64,000 nucleotides of DNA from contig NC_092098.1 of NCBI RefSeq assembly GCF_045679555.1, positions 22,598,038 to 22,662,037 of the forward strand, read 5' to 3'. The translations under genes and the position numbers were made by a program. This DNA comes from Salvelinus alpinus (taxonomy: Eukaryota; Chordata; Actinopteri; Salmoniformes; Salmonidae). This document shows positions 33,792 through 52,214 of this stretch, one piece after another; the first letter of the stretch is position 1; each line of letters opens with the position of its first letter. Under the pieces are notes generated by a model. It was not told the origin of the DNA. It saw nothing but the letters and a program-made list of their open reading frames with translations, and made no database searches.

Positions 33792-34319
33792 CTAATTTCC
33801 GGTGGTAATTCGCTGTAGGTAAAATACAAAAGTAGGATTCGCTCTTGAGGAATCATCGCAGCAGGTTACAGAGTCTGTGTCCAGGTCAACTACTAGAGCG
33901 TCCACTAATTCTTCAATGGTAGGGGACCTCTGAAGCATGCCTACAAACCATGGAACAGGCCAGGAGAGAGGGAGAGATTTAGATACAAAGGACTTACAAG
34001 GACTTCTATGAAGAACCTTTTTAACTTGTTTGGAGGATAGAAAATCTTAATTCTTTTGTGTTCTTTATCTATTGTTTTAACTCTGAGTGTTTGAGTTCAT
34101 TCATATTACAGAAATTAAACTAGATGTAATCATGTTAAATTGGCCTGTAATACACCATTGCTTAGCTGTGCTTGTTCTGTATTGTAACACATCTCAGCTT
34201 GGGCTATACTCATGTCATGCTGACAGCTACTAAGAGGTTCATTCCCCATGATGCATGTCAACACTCTCAGAATCTGATCGAGTAACTACGACAATTGAAA
34301 ATGAAAGCGCTGCCATATA

Positions 34320-35190
34320 CAGTGGCAAGAAAAGGTATGTGAACCCTTTGGAATTTCCTGGATTTCTGCATTAATTGGTCATAATATTTGTTCTGATCTT
34401 CATCTAAGTCACAACAATAGACAAACATAGTGTGCTTAAACTAATAACACACATATTATTGTATTTTTCTTGTCTATATTGAATACATCATTTAAACATT
34501 CACAGAGTAGGTTGGGAAAAGTATGTGAACCCCTAGGCTAATGACTTCTCCAAAAGCTAATTGGAGTCAGGAGTCAGCTAACCTGGAGTCCAATCAATGA
34601 GACGATATTGGAGATGTTGGTTAGAGCTGCCTTGCCCTATAAAAAACCCTCACAAAATGAGTTTGCTATTCACAAGAGGCATTGTCTGATGTGAACCATG
34701 CCTCGAACAAATGATATCTCAGAAGACCTAACATTAAGAATTGTTGACTTGCATAAAGCTGGAAAGGGTTACAAAAGTATCTCTAAAAGCCTTGATGTTC
34801 ATCAGTCCATGGTAAGATAAATTGTCTATAAATGGAGAAAGTTCAGCACTGTTGCTACTCTCTCTAGGAGTGGCTGTCCTGCAAAGATGACTGCAAGAGC
34901 ACAGCGCAGAATGCTCAATGAGGTTAAGAAGAATCCTAGAGTGTCAGCTAAAGACTTACGGAAATCTATGGAACATGCTAACATCTTTGTTGACGTGTCT
35001 ACGATACGTAAGACACCAAACAAGAATGTTGTTCATGGGAGGTCACCACAGAAGAAGCCACTGCTGTCGCCCAAAAAAACATTGCTGCACGTCTGAAGTT
35101 TGCAAAAGTGCATCTGGACGTTCCACAGCGCTCTATTCTATATTCTGTGGACAGATGAAACTACAGTTGAGTTGTTTGGAAGGAACACAT
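34320..35190 (+). mobile_element. Tc1-like transposon, family C, left half
   Basis: Terminal repeat 'cagtggcaagaaaaggtatg' at 34320 after TA, with an inner repeat near 34520. Transposase N-terminal half on the plus strand from 34700 ([13 protein letters not shown]) to the TDETTVELFG segment near 35150-35180, with stops and frameshifts. The right half is missing: the sequence switches at about 35190 to an element of family B. Confidence 0.88.
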
Positions 35191-36658
35191 TTAAGAATGT
35201 GAAATGTCAGAATAATATTAGAGAGAATGGTTTATTTCAGCTTTTATTTCTTTCATCACATTCCCAGTGGGTCAGAAGTTTACATACACACAATTAGTAT
35301 TTGGTAGCATTGCCTTTAAATTGTTTAACTTGGGTCAAAAGTTTTGGTTAGCCTTCCACAAGCTTCCCACAACAAGTTGGGTGAATTTTGGCCCATTCCT
35401 CCTGACAGAGCTGGTGTAACTGAGTCAGGTTTGTAGGTCTCCTTGCTCACACACGCTTTTTCAATTCTGCACACAAATTCTCTATAGGATTAAGGTCAGG
35501 GCTTTGTGATGGCTACTCCAATACCTTGACTTTGTTGTCCTTAAGCCATTTTGCCACAACTTTGGAAGTATGCTTGGGGTCATTGTCCATTTGGAAGACC
35601 CATTTGCGACCAAACTTCCTGACTGATGTCTTGAGATGTTGCTTCAAAATATCCACATATCTTTCCTGCCTCATGATGCCATCTATTTTGTGAAGTGCAC
35701 CAGTCCCTCCTGCAGCAAAGCACCCCCACAACATGATGCTGCCACCCCCGTGCTACACGGTTGGGATGGTGTTCTTCGGCTTGCAAGCCTCCCCCTTTTT
35801 CCTCCAAACATAACGATGGTCATTATGGCCAAACAGTTCTATTTTTGTTTCATCAGACCAGAGGACATTTCTCCAAAAAGTAAGATCTTTGTCCCCATGT
35901 GCAGTTGCAAACCATAGTCTGGCTTTTTTTATGGCGTTTTTGGAGCAGTGACTTCTTCCTTGCTGAGTGGCCTTTCAGGTTATGTCGATATAGGACTCGT
36001 TTTACTGTGGATATAGATACTTTTATACCTGTTTCCTCCAGCATCTTCACAAGGTCCTTTGCTGTTGTTCCTGGATTGATTAGCACTTTTCGCACCAAAG
36101 TACATTAATCTCTAGGAGACAGAATGCGTCTCTTTCCTGAGCGGTATGATGGCTGTGTGGTCCCATGGTGTTTATAGTTGTGTACTATTGTTTGTACAGA
36201 TGAACGTGGTACCTTCAGGCGTTTGGAAATTGCTCCCAAGGATGAACCAGACTTGTGGAGGTCTACAATTTTTTGTCAAGCAAAGAGGCACTGAGTTTGA
36301 AGATAGACCTTGAAATACATCCACAGGTACACCTCCAATTGACTCAAATGATGTCAATTAGCCTATCAGAAAGCTTCTAAAGCCATGATATCCTTTTCTG
36401 GAATTTTACAAGCTGGTTAAAGGCACAGTCAACTTAGTGTATGTAAACTTCTGACCCACTGGAATTGTGATAGTGAATTATAAGTGAAATAATCTGTCTG
36501 TAAACAATTGTTGGAAAAATTACTTGTGTCATGCACACAGTAGATGTCCTAACCGACTTGCCAAAACTATAGTTTGTTAACAAGAAATTTGTGGAGTGGT
36601 TGGAAAACAAGTTTTAATGACTCCAACCTAAGTGTATGTAAACGTCCGACTTGAATTG
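35191..36658 (-). mobile_element. Sleeping-Beauty-type Tc1, family B, copy B1
   Basis: The right end '...gtccgacttgaattg' at 36658 is followed by TA, with the inner direct repeat 'cttctgacccactgg' at about 36450. On the left only the inner repeat ('ccagtgggtcagaagtttac', 35265) survives and the outer end is lost at the junction with element C. Transposase pieces on minus: 36098-35853 (KVLINPGTTAKDLVKML, VSISTVKRVLYRHNLKG) and 35734-35513 (MDNDPKHTSKVVAKWLKDNK), in different frames with stops. Lies in a MIPEP intron. Confidence 0.92.
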
Positions 36659-36663
36659 TATAT

Positions 36664-36715
36664 AACTTTCAAAATACAGAAATCATACTGGCTGTATTTC
36701 TGTATTTTGAAAGTT
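36664..36715. repeat. Perfect 20-bp hairpin
   Basis: Arms 36664-36683 and 36696-36715 are exact inverse complements with a 12-base loop. It starts 5 bases after the end of element B1. Confidence 0.9.
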
Positions 36716-38595
36716 CTACATCTTGAAAACTTGATTGTTGACATGAAAAACACACGTTAAAGCTTCCTGTTTTGAGATTTACAGTGGTTTCAGGATAACC
36801 TGGGAGGCATCAGAGAGTAGCACAGTAGCAGCCCTTACCTGTATCCAACCACAGGGCAAAGCAACTGCCATCATCATACATACCCCTATAATTAAGATTT
36901 TGAAGTATCCGAGGCCTGCGCCTCATCCATATGCACTAGCAAAATAAACTTCAAGCGCTATGCATTGATGGCAATGCCAAAATTAAATCAGTTGATCATA
37001 CTATACATATAGGAGTGGTGACCTGGGGAAGGAACTAATGATTGTAAATGCAAAACCCAGCATATCACCATAGGAGGGCAAAGAGTGTGCAAGAACCCTA
37101 AGTAGTAAGGAGAAGGAGGAAGGTAGCTGGCAAAGAAAAGGGTGAGTTTGAGTGAGCTCCTTACCTTGCACCATAAGCATAGGCTCCTTACTGCCATGAG
37201 CTAGCATCGCCCTGCAATAGTGCTCTCCCATCTCCCTGTGGGGGAGATTAAGTGGAGGGGGTGAGTAGGCAGAGATTGAGAGACAGGTAGAGAGGGAGAG
37301 AGGGCTTGAAAGAAGAAAAGTGGAAAGCGAGAGGATTGGGGTTTATGCCAGACAGATGAGGATATGGCTGCCTCTGTGAATACTGTACTGGCTTAGTGTG
37401 CATGGGGGTTGAGCTGTGCTTTCACTGCAACTGACAGGGAACTGTAGTCTGCCACTCTACAAGCCCCCATGATGAAAAGAGCAGAGACAAAATGTATTCT
37501 AAGAAAGTCAAAACACTCCAGGCAAAACAATCCTGCATTTCTAAACACAAATCCCCTGATGTCCAATAAAGGAAATTACAGTGATATAGTATATGTGGGT
37601 GTGAGTATATGTGGGTTGTTACTGTCATGTACAGACTAGTGTGAGTGAATCCATTTATGAGGTAGTAGAGATTTCTTTAAAGTCAAATAGCAGAGACCTC
37701 ACATGGCAGACCAGACATATAAGACCTTTGAGAAAATAGAACATCTGCTTTTACAACATGGACAGGTGAATTTCTCTTTTTGGAAGCACTGCCTCCACAC
37801 CATGGAGGCTACAGCAAGCGACATGAGGTAGGAGTAGTACTTCACACTGTAGCCAATGAGGTGATTGAATCTCAGCTGCCAGGCCTTGAGACAGAGTACC
37901 AGTTACAACTAAAGACACTTATTTTCACTATATTGGAAAATGTATATTTTTTTAACTCTCCTAGGCACCTTCTCAAATATGGCTTACACAAAGGAAAGTA
38001 TTTCACCCAAAATTGGCTACAGAACATACAGTGCATTCGGAAAGTATTCAGACCCCTTCCCTTTTTCTACATTTTGTTACGTTACAGCCTTATTTTAAAA
38101 TGTATTAAATACATGTTTTTCCTAAACAATCTACACACAATACCCTATAATGACAAATCGAAAGCAGGTTTTTAGAAATGTTTGCAAATGTATAAAAAAA
38201 ATAAAAAAAACAGAAATACCTTATTTACATAAGTATTCAGACCTTTTGCTATGAGACTCGAAATGAAGCTCAGGTGCATCCTGTTTCCATTGATCATCCT
38301 TGAGATGTTTCTACAACTTGATTCGATTCCACCTGTGGTAAATTCAATTGATTGGACAGGCACAAACCAGTTTATGTAAGGTCCCACAGTTGACAGTGCA
38401 TGCCAGAGCAAAAACCAAGCCATGAGGTCGAAGAAAATGTCCGTAGATCTCAGAGACAGGATTGTGTAGAGGCACAGATCTGGGGGAGGGTACCAAAAAT
38501 GTCTGCAGCATTGAAGGTCCACATGAACACAGTGGCCTCCATCATTCTTAAATGGAAGAAGTTTGGAACCACCAAGACTCAACCTAGAGCTGGCC

Positions 38596-38803
38596 AAACT
38601 GAGCAATCGGGGGAAAAGGGCCTTAGTCAAAGAGGTGACCAAGAACCTAATGGTCACTCTGACAGAGCTCTAGAGTTTCTCTGTGGAGATGGGAGAACCA
38701 AACTGAGCAATCGGGGGAAAAGGGCCTTAGTCAAAGAGGTGACCAAGAACCTAATGGTCACTCTGACAGAGCTCTAGAGTTTCTCTGTGGAGATGGGAGA
38801 ACC
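38596..38803 (+). repeat. 104-bp tandem duplication in D2
   Basis: 'aaactgagcaatcggggg' starts at 38596 and again at 38700; both units end in 'gggagaacc'. The copies are identical by eye, so the duplication is recent. 104 is not a multiple of three. Confidence 0.95.
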
Positions 38804-39526
38804 TTCCAGAAGGACAACCATCTCTGCAGCACTCCACCAATCAGGCCTTTATGGTAGAGTGGCCAGACAGAAGCCACTCCTCAGTAAAAGGCACATGATA
38901 GCTGCTTGGAGTTATCCAAAAGGCACCTAAAGGACCCAGACCATGAGAAACAAGATTCTCTGGTCTGATGAAACCAAGATTGAACTCTTTGGCCTGAATA
39001 CCAAGTGTCATGTCTGGATGAAACCTGGCACCATCCCTACGGTGAAGGATGGTAGTGGTAGCATCATGCTGTGGGGATGTTTTTCAGGGGCAGAGACTGG
39101 AAGACTAATCATGATCGAGGCAAAGAATGACAGAACAAAGTACAGAGAGATCCTTGATGAAAATCTAGTCCAGAGCGCTCAAGACCTCAGACTGGGGCGA
39201 AGGTTCACCTTCTAACAGGACAACGACTCTAAGCACACAGCTAAGACAACGCAGGAGTGGCTTAGGACAAGTTTCTGAATGTCATTGAGTGGCCCAGCCA
39301 GAGCCCAGACTTGAACTCGATCGAACATCTCTGGAGAGACCTGAAAATAGCTGTGCAGCGACGCTCCCCATCCAACCTGACAGAGCTTGAGAGGATCTGC
39401 AGAGAAGATTGAGAGAAATTCCCCAAACACAGGAGTGCCAAGCTTGAAAAGTCATACCCAAGAAGACTCAAGGCTGTAATCGCTGCCAAAATTGCTTCAA
39501 CAAAGTACTGAGTGGAGCAGCGGTCT

Positions 39527-44930
<5,404 letters not shown>

Positions 44931-45147
44931 AGGCACTGCATCTTAGTGCTAGAGGCATCACTAGTCCCTGGTTTGATCCTGGGCTGTATCACAACCTGCC
45001 GTGATAGGGAGTCCCACAGGGCGGCACGCAATTGGTTCAGCGTCGTCCAGGTTAGGGGAGGGTTTGGCCGGGGTAGGCCGTCATTGTAAATAAGAATTTG
45101 TTCTTAACTGACTTGCCTAGTTACATTTTTAAAAAGGGTCTGAATAC

Positions 45148-45737
45148 TGTTCGGTTCTAATTTTGAGTAAATAACTCACGGACACTAGAGAAGCATAACC
45201 AAGTTTAATTCTTCCCAAAGGGTCGATACAGCTGTAATTCAGACAAAAAACATTTCACACAAGCACTAATATTTAACCCTTTCTCCTAGGCTGAGTCTCC
45301 TCCTCCACAATGCATCTCTGTTGCTAGACAGAATCTTAGTGATATCTGTTCTTCCTCACTTCATCTAACCTGACCTCTACCCCAAAGTGCTCACTCCTCC
45401 CCAAGTCAAGGCTGTCATAGTTATTGATACCAGACCGTGTCTCTTCTCCTTCCAGAGGATCCCTGATGGCTAACAATAACATATCCTGACATAATGTAAA
45501 CATTATACATTACACTCTCTCCCTCAGTGACAATGTTAGGTTCTAAGATCTCCACCCGTCTCCCCTTATCAATGCCTGCCACATGTACTCGCTTCCCTGC
45601 ACTCAACACATTCCAAGCTTAGTTGCACCCACTATATACCGTCCTCCTATAACCCTTAACTTCTGGTGTTGACCCTCAACCTTGGCACTCCATCAGTGAC
45701 ATGAATAAGTATATTTTCATATTCTCAGAACCCAACA
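45148..45737. mobile_element. Probable solo LTR, 590 bp, in D2
   Basis: Begins TGTTCGGTTCT and ends AGAACCCAACA (inverted ends, TG...CA), flanked by the 4-bp duplication ATAC (45144-45147, 45738-45741). Tc1 D2 continues on both sides, which fixes the limits exactly. It is unrelated to the TGTCACG LTRs. A BEL/Pao or ERV-like source is possible; orientation unknown. Confidence 0.75.
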
Positions 45738-46312
45738 ATACTTATGTAAATGTGATATTTCAGTTGTTTGTTTATAAATGTGCAAAAAAAATCTAAAAAC
45801 CTGTTTTTTCTTTGTCATTATGAGGTATCGTGTGTATATTGATGAGGGGGAAAAAACTATTTCATCAATTTTAGGATAAGGCTGTAACGTAACGAAATGT
45901 GGAAAAAGGGGCGTGAATACTTTCCGGATGCAGTGTAAATAAGACATGCAGTGCTTATCATCTCTTGGGGAATGATTTTGTGTATTCTTTCTCTGGCCAG
46001 TTATTTCTAACTCCTACACAATCTCGTTTTGATGATGATAGCTCGGCTGTCTGTGTGGGGGCTTGTTATAAGCCAAACCCAGTGGGAACCCTCCCTTTTG
46101 CTTCTCACAGTCAATGACAGGTAAGGACCTACCAAAAGGCTGGCTGAATGTCACAGTTCCAAACAAAGACCGGGGTAAAAGTGATTCCATATGGTCACTG
46201 CAACGATCTGTGATTTTGCCTGTGTGGACCAGGCACAGATATGAAAACTCTATAAACTTAAAAAACCTGAAATTAAACACTACATTTTCCAACTGTAAAT
46301 AAAAAGTTTAAA

Positions 46313-48859
46313 CAGTACCAGTCAAAAGGGCTTTTCTTTATTTTTCCCATTTACTACATTGTAAAATAATAGTGAAGACATCAAAACTATTAAAATAACA
46401 CAATCATGTAGTAACCAAAAAAGTCTTAAACAAATCAAAATATATTTTATATTTGAGATTCTTCAAAGTAGCCACTCTTTGCCTTGATGACAGCTTTGCA
46501 CACACTCTTGGCATTCTCTCAATCAGCTTCATGGAATGCTATTCCAACAGTCTTGAAGGAGTTACCAAATATGTTGAGCACCTGTTGGCTGCTTTTCCTT
46601 CACTCTTTGGTCCAACTCATCCCAAACCATCTCCATTGGGTTGAGGTCGGGTGATTGTGGAGGCCAGGTCATCTGATGCAACACTCCATCACTCTCCTTC
46701 TTGGTCAAATAGCCCTTACACAGCCTGGAGGTGTGTTGGGTCATTGTCCTGTTGAAAAACAAATGACTAAGCTCAAACCAGATGGGATGGCGTATCGCTG
46801 CAGAAAGCTGTAGTAGCCATGTTGGTTAAGTGTGCCTTGAATTCTAAATGAATCACCGACAGTGTTGCAAGCAAAGCACCCCAACACCATCACACCTCCT
46901 CCTCCATGCGTCACGGTGGGAACCACACATGCAGAGATCATCTGTTCACCTACTGTGCATCTCACAAAGACATGGCGGTTGGAACCAAAAATCAGACCAA
47001 AGGACAGATTTCCACCGTTCTAATGTCCATTGCTCGTGTTTCTTGGCCCAAGCAAGTCTCTTCTTATTGGTGTCCTTTAGTAGTGGTTTCTTCGTAGCAT
47101 TTCGACCATGAAGGCCTGATTCACGCAGACTCCTCTGAACAGTTTATGTTAAGATGTGTCTGTTACTTGAACTCTGTGAAGCATTTATTTGGGCTGCAAT
47201 CTGAGACTGGTAACTCTGATGAACTTATCCTCTGCAGCAGAGGTACCTCTGGGTCTTCCTTTACTGTGGTGGTCCTCATGAGAGCCAGTTTCATCATAGT
47301 GTTATTTCATAGTTTTGATGTCGTCCCTATTATTCTACAATGCAGAAAATAGTACAAATACAGTTGAAGTCGGAAGCAAGTCGGTAATGACATCAACTTC
47401 TGCATGACACAAGTAATTTTTCCAACAATTGTTTACAGACAGATTATTTCACTTATACTTCAGTGTATCACAATTCCAGTGGGTCAGAAGTTTAGGCTAA
47501 TTGACATCATTTGAGTCAATTGAAGGTGTACCTGTGGATCTATTTCAAGGCCTACCTTTAAACTCAGTGCCTCTTTGCTTGACATCACGGGAAAATCATA
47601 TCAGCCAAGACCTCAGAAAAATTGTAGACCTCCACAAGTCTGGTTCATCCTTGGGAGCAATTTCCAAATACCTGAAGGTACTAACAATAGTCTGTACAAA
47701 CAATAGTACGCAAGTATAAACGCCATGGGACCACACAGCCGTCATACCGCTCAGGAATGAACATACTTTGGTGTGAAAAGTGCAAATCAATCCCAGAACA
47801 ACAGCAAAGGACCTTGTGAAGATGCTGGAGGAAACAGGTACAAAGTATCTATATCCACAGTAAAACGAGTCCTATATCGACATAACCCGAAGGCCGCTCA
47901 GCAAGGAAGAAGCCACTGCTCCAAAACCGCCATAAAAAAAGCCAGACTACGGATTGCATCTGCACATGGGGACAAAGATCGTACTTTTTGGAGAAATGTC
48001 CTCTGGTCTGATGAAACAAAAATAGAACTGTTTGGCCATAATGACCATCGTTATGTTTAGAGGGAAAAGGGGGAGGCTTGCAAGAACAGGAAGAACACCA
48101 TCCCAACCGTGAAGCACGGGGGTGGCAGCATCATGTTGTGAGGGTGCTTTGCTGCTGGAACGACTGGTGCACTTCACAAAATAGATGGCATCATGAGGCA
48201 GGAAAATGATGTGGGTATTTTGAAGCAACATCTCAAGACATCATTCAGGAAGTGGAAGCTTGGTTGCAAATGGGTCTTCCAAATGGACAATGACCCCAAG
48301 CATACTTCCAAAGTTGTGGCAAAATGGCTTAAGGACAACAAAGTCAAGGTATTGGAGAGGCCATCACAAAGCCCTGACCTGAATCCTATAGAAAATGTGT
48401 GGGCAGAACTGAAAAAGTGTGTGCGAGCAAGGAAGCCTAGAAACCTGACTCAGTTACACCAGCTCTGTCAGGAGGAATGGGCCAAAATTCACCCAACTTA
48501 TTGTGGGAAGCTTGTGGAAGGCTACCCTAAAAGTTTGACCCAAGTTAAACAATTTAAAGGCAATGCTACCAAATACTAATTGAGTGTATGTAAACTTCTG
48601 ACCCACTGGGAATGTGATGAAAGAAATAAAAGCTGAAATAAATCATTCTCTCTACTATTATTCTGACATTTCACATTCTTAAAATAAAGTGGTGATACCA
48701 ACTGACCTAAAACAAGGAATGTTTACTAGGATTAAATGTCAGGAATTGTGAAAAACTGAATTTGAATGTATTTGGCTAAGGTGTATGCAAACTTCCGACT
48801 TGAACTGTAAATAAAAACCCTTGAAGGAGTAGATGTGTCCAAACATTTGACTGTTACTG
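46313..48859 (-). mobile_element. Tc1-like transposon, family A, copy A2, with Tc1 B3 inside
   Basis: Ends 'cagtaccagtcaaaag' (46313) and '...ttgactgttactg' (48859) next to TA. Transposase relic on minus: SPDLNPMEMVWDELDQR (46660-46610), QDND-like motif near 46740, ITPSV-like middle, and the N-terminal part to 47298, where an internal deletion joins the ORF directly to the terminal repeat. Element B3 (47361-48807) is inserted in the right terminal repeat, with TA duplicated (47359-47360, 48808-48809). Confidence 0.92.
47361..48807 (+). mobile_element. Sleeping-Beauty-type Tc1, family B, copy B3
   Basis: Outer ends 'cagttgaagtcggaag' and 'cttccgacttgaactg'; inner direct repeats near 47480 and 48595. 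Transposase on plus: SLGAISKYLKVL (47650), VSISTVKRVLYRHNPK (47850), [19 protein letters not shown] (48000), QMDNDPKHTSKVVAKWLKDN (48280), SPDLNPIENVWAELKK (48365), ending FKGNATKY at 48579. Broken by stops TAG 48058-48060 and TGA 48139-48141, a frameshift near 47890 shared with copy B2, and indels near 47690. The left outer repeat is shortened. Confidence 0.94.
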
Positions 48860-48862
48860 TAC

Positions 48863-49565
48863 ATTGTCAGAAGAGCAGCATCATTTTGTAGTCCAACCTA
48901 AATTATTTTTGAGTTTCGCTATTATATGTCTTTTCGCATTTGGGAAACTACTTTTATCTTAAATATACCCCAAGGAAGATTTGAGCTCTGCTATTTAATA
49001 ACAAAACATATGGAATGGACAAGAAAATTGTCTCTTGGAGTAGAGATTGGTTAGCTGTGTTTTTCAGCCATTTCAGGGAGCACAATCATTCTTATGGGCA
49101 TTTCCCCCCACAACTGTGATTACAACTGTGAAATAGCCTCTAGAGGTCTCTGGGTTATTCTATTCTATGTTTTATGTTCCTCTCTGGGTAATAACTCTCT
49201 CACACACACTAGGAGGGCAGGGGTACAGAGCGGGTGGTTTATATCAGGGAGAGAATAGTTGATCTGACATTCACAGATCACTATATCATCCACAGTTTCC
49301 ATAATGAGACTCACTCTCAGATATCTATGCACGTACAGTATTTGGAATGTAAGGTAGTCCATAGAATTTGTCTTGCAACTCTTTTAGAATGTCTGTCGTT
49401 GACCGATTTTTTGGCTTGCCATGATACACTTGATCCAAAACAGCATAAAAAAAACCTGTGAAAAAATAAACATGCCAATTATTTAATGAGTAAAATTATA
49501 GTTTTCCCATTGGTTGTGGTACAACCAACAAAACTGCTAGACACAGACACTGCCACTGTGGCTAC
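48863..49565. other. MIPEP intron sequence
   Basis: No repeat or gene recognised. Confidence 0.3.
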
Positions 49566-50530
49566 TTGAAGCTGAGTGTCTGCAGCCCCACAGATTCTCT
49601 TGGATTCACAAAGGAGACCATGCTCTTGGGCAGGGGCTGAAATAGAAACAAATCATTCTGAGACAAACAAAAAACACCCATCTATCGACTTCTTCTCTGT
49701 GGTGAACCTCTGCGTGCCTTCAAGATTTGGCTAAGTGAAACGTTTGCTATTAGCTTGACTTTGGTATGAGGATACAACAGTACATTTGTATGATGTTGTC
49801 GTTTGTATGTGTATGTTTGGTATTGTTGATAAAATATCAAATATAATCTTACAAAAAAAAGTAAGTGCTCATGTTTGTGGTCTGTGTAATCAACAGACTT
49901 TCAGTCTGATTCAGAACCATGACACAACCCAACGTGTTCAAGTGCAGCCAAGTGCATTTGGTTCATAGCTTATGGAGATCTAGTGATACGTCACGTAACT
50001 ATTAAATAAAGGACTGCCAAAGTCTACAGTATTATAATAGACAGTCTGATAGGACAGCTTAGGACAGATACCTTATCTGTGAACCACAGCAGTAGACAAA
50101 CAGCTAAAGAACTAATGCTACTCCATCTACATAGATTCCATAATGTTAAGAAGGACTGTGTGAGAGGGAAAGTTACAGAAGACGGGTATGAACTTGTGTT
50201 GCCCACCTGTCCGGTCTGATAGTGCCGTGCAAACTGATTCACCACCCGATAGTCTGTGGCAAAGAACTCCATTAGCAAAGTCAGTCGAGCATCTAGTTCC
50301 TGGAAAAGACCATTGTCAGGAGAAGATGAGTCTCTCACTAAAGAGCTTGTTTACTAAACCTCTCACAAAAGAGCTTGTTTACCAACTTTACTATGTAGTA
50401 CATTTTTCACGGTAGCATGCAATGCTAGCCCTGTATCGCAGGAGGTCATACAAATACAAGAAGACTAAGCCTATTAGTCATTTACGGTAGTTCACTGGAT
50501 AAATGTGTCTATTAAGCAAATATACACGAA

Positions 50531-52214
50531 GAGCTCTATTTTAGCAAAGATAACGCAACGGTAAATTTTTGCTCTGGTGGTAGTGTTATAGGTTCGGGGG
50601 GGTGTCACAAATATTTGTGCTATTTTCACAACTGGAATTACGGGCGCAGTAGCTGGTGGTGGATCAACATTTTTATGAATAATTAAATTGTGGGTGTGTC
50701 GAGCATAGGGTGTTGAGGCTTGGCCCCTCACTGGCCAATCAAAATGTGCTCCATGCCTAAATATGTGGTTGGTTCAAGTTGTGTATTTACAGTCTTTTAT
50801 GTATTGCGTTGTCATCAACTCCAATTAGAATGTTGGTCCATTATAATGACAGCCTAGTTTGTTAAATAGCCTGCCCCATATATGCGAAATATGTTGAACG
50901 TTTGCAGTCCATATTGTTCTAATTGCTTTGATATGGAAATACATTGTTAAACTTAGGCTATAGCATTCATTTGTATATAGGGGCTAGGCCTACTGTAAAT
51001 TGCAGTCTGGACATCGACATGCCAAACTTAGTCAAAAAGCTAAATTGTATTCACTAGGCTATTGATAAGGCCTAAAAAGACTATGTATAATTCTAATCAA
51101 ATATCTAATAAAAACAAAACAACTTGTTTTAAATAGGCTATGTCTAAATACAGTTACAGGCACCATAATTGCTCCCCGTGGGCATATAACACAGACAAGG
51201 CAATTTAAGACTATGGACAGTGATTCTTTCTAATAAGTTTGGTTTTTAATCAAATTAAACGAAAACCAATCAATCTGTTTTTTAAACCAACAACAATCTT
51301 TCTAAATAGGATCAGATCAGAAGCATGATATCATAAACCACTTCTCTCGTTCCATGGCACTGTGTGCAAACGTAGGCTTAAATGTTTTTTCGCATAGCAT
51401 TTGCACATCTATACAAAATACTGGGCTCCTGTCAATTATATCATTACCTATGTGCGAGGCAGATTCTCAAAAAAAACTACAGTTAATATGTCATTATAGG
51501 AGGACTGAATAGTTTGGAGGAGCGTGTCTTTGTCGGACGAGGGGAGCTCTTTGAAAAGGGAGATGGATAGCCTATTTGAACAAGCGAAATGCAGGTATGC
51601 GAATTGTGAATAATGAAAAAGTATGAGGGAAATAAACTCAAATATTTCAAAGCACTCTCAGTAGACCATTTAAAACCCTTTTATTCACAGGCTACTTTTG
51701 GCTAATGGCCAGGATAAAAAATATGCACTTATGCCATGCTGCTAAACCAGTCTTGATTAAGGTGAGGGTAGGCTATGCTTGGATTTTAATCAAATTAAAC
51801 AAAATGGGGGAAACCATATATTTGTATTATTTCTAAATACAAGATTCACCAGCACAAAAGGCACATCTCTCCTTCCGTGGGCACTGTGCGTCACGGCAGT
51901 ATAGGCTGCGCCGCTGCTCTCAAAATCCATGCCATTATCAACTGTGTTACCTTTAAGACCTGCTTTTGTTGGGTCTGAAAACCTCCCTTAAGTGCTGCAT
52001 GAAATTGTAACTTTTAGCTTGTCTTTAAGGACACACTTCATAATATTGCCACCCTTCCCACCTCAGCACAAGCGAGTGATTGTTAGACAGGTAAATTGCC
52101 GAACTTGCCACTAGGGCTGGAAAATGCCACTGCGCTAGTTTTTACACGACAAAATTGCAAACTAATGTGTGTATGACATTTGCGCCACCTTAGCGCTAGC
52201 CAAAAATAGAACTC
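50531..52214. mobile_element. 1.7-kb interspersed repeat in a MIPEP intron
   Basis: I recognise this as one long, common salmonid repeat with no coding capacity. Left 'gagctctatttt' (50531) and right 'aaaaatagaactc' (52202) form a short inverted end pair. Two internal stretches, 51238-51400 and 51780-51920, are diverged copies of each other (shared 'tttaatcaaattaaac', 'ggcactgtg'). Class unknown. It ends about 40 bases from the MIPEP exon at 52252 and coincides with the lost donor site. Confidence 0.5.
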
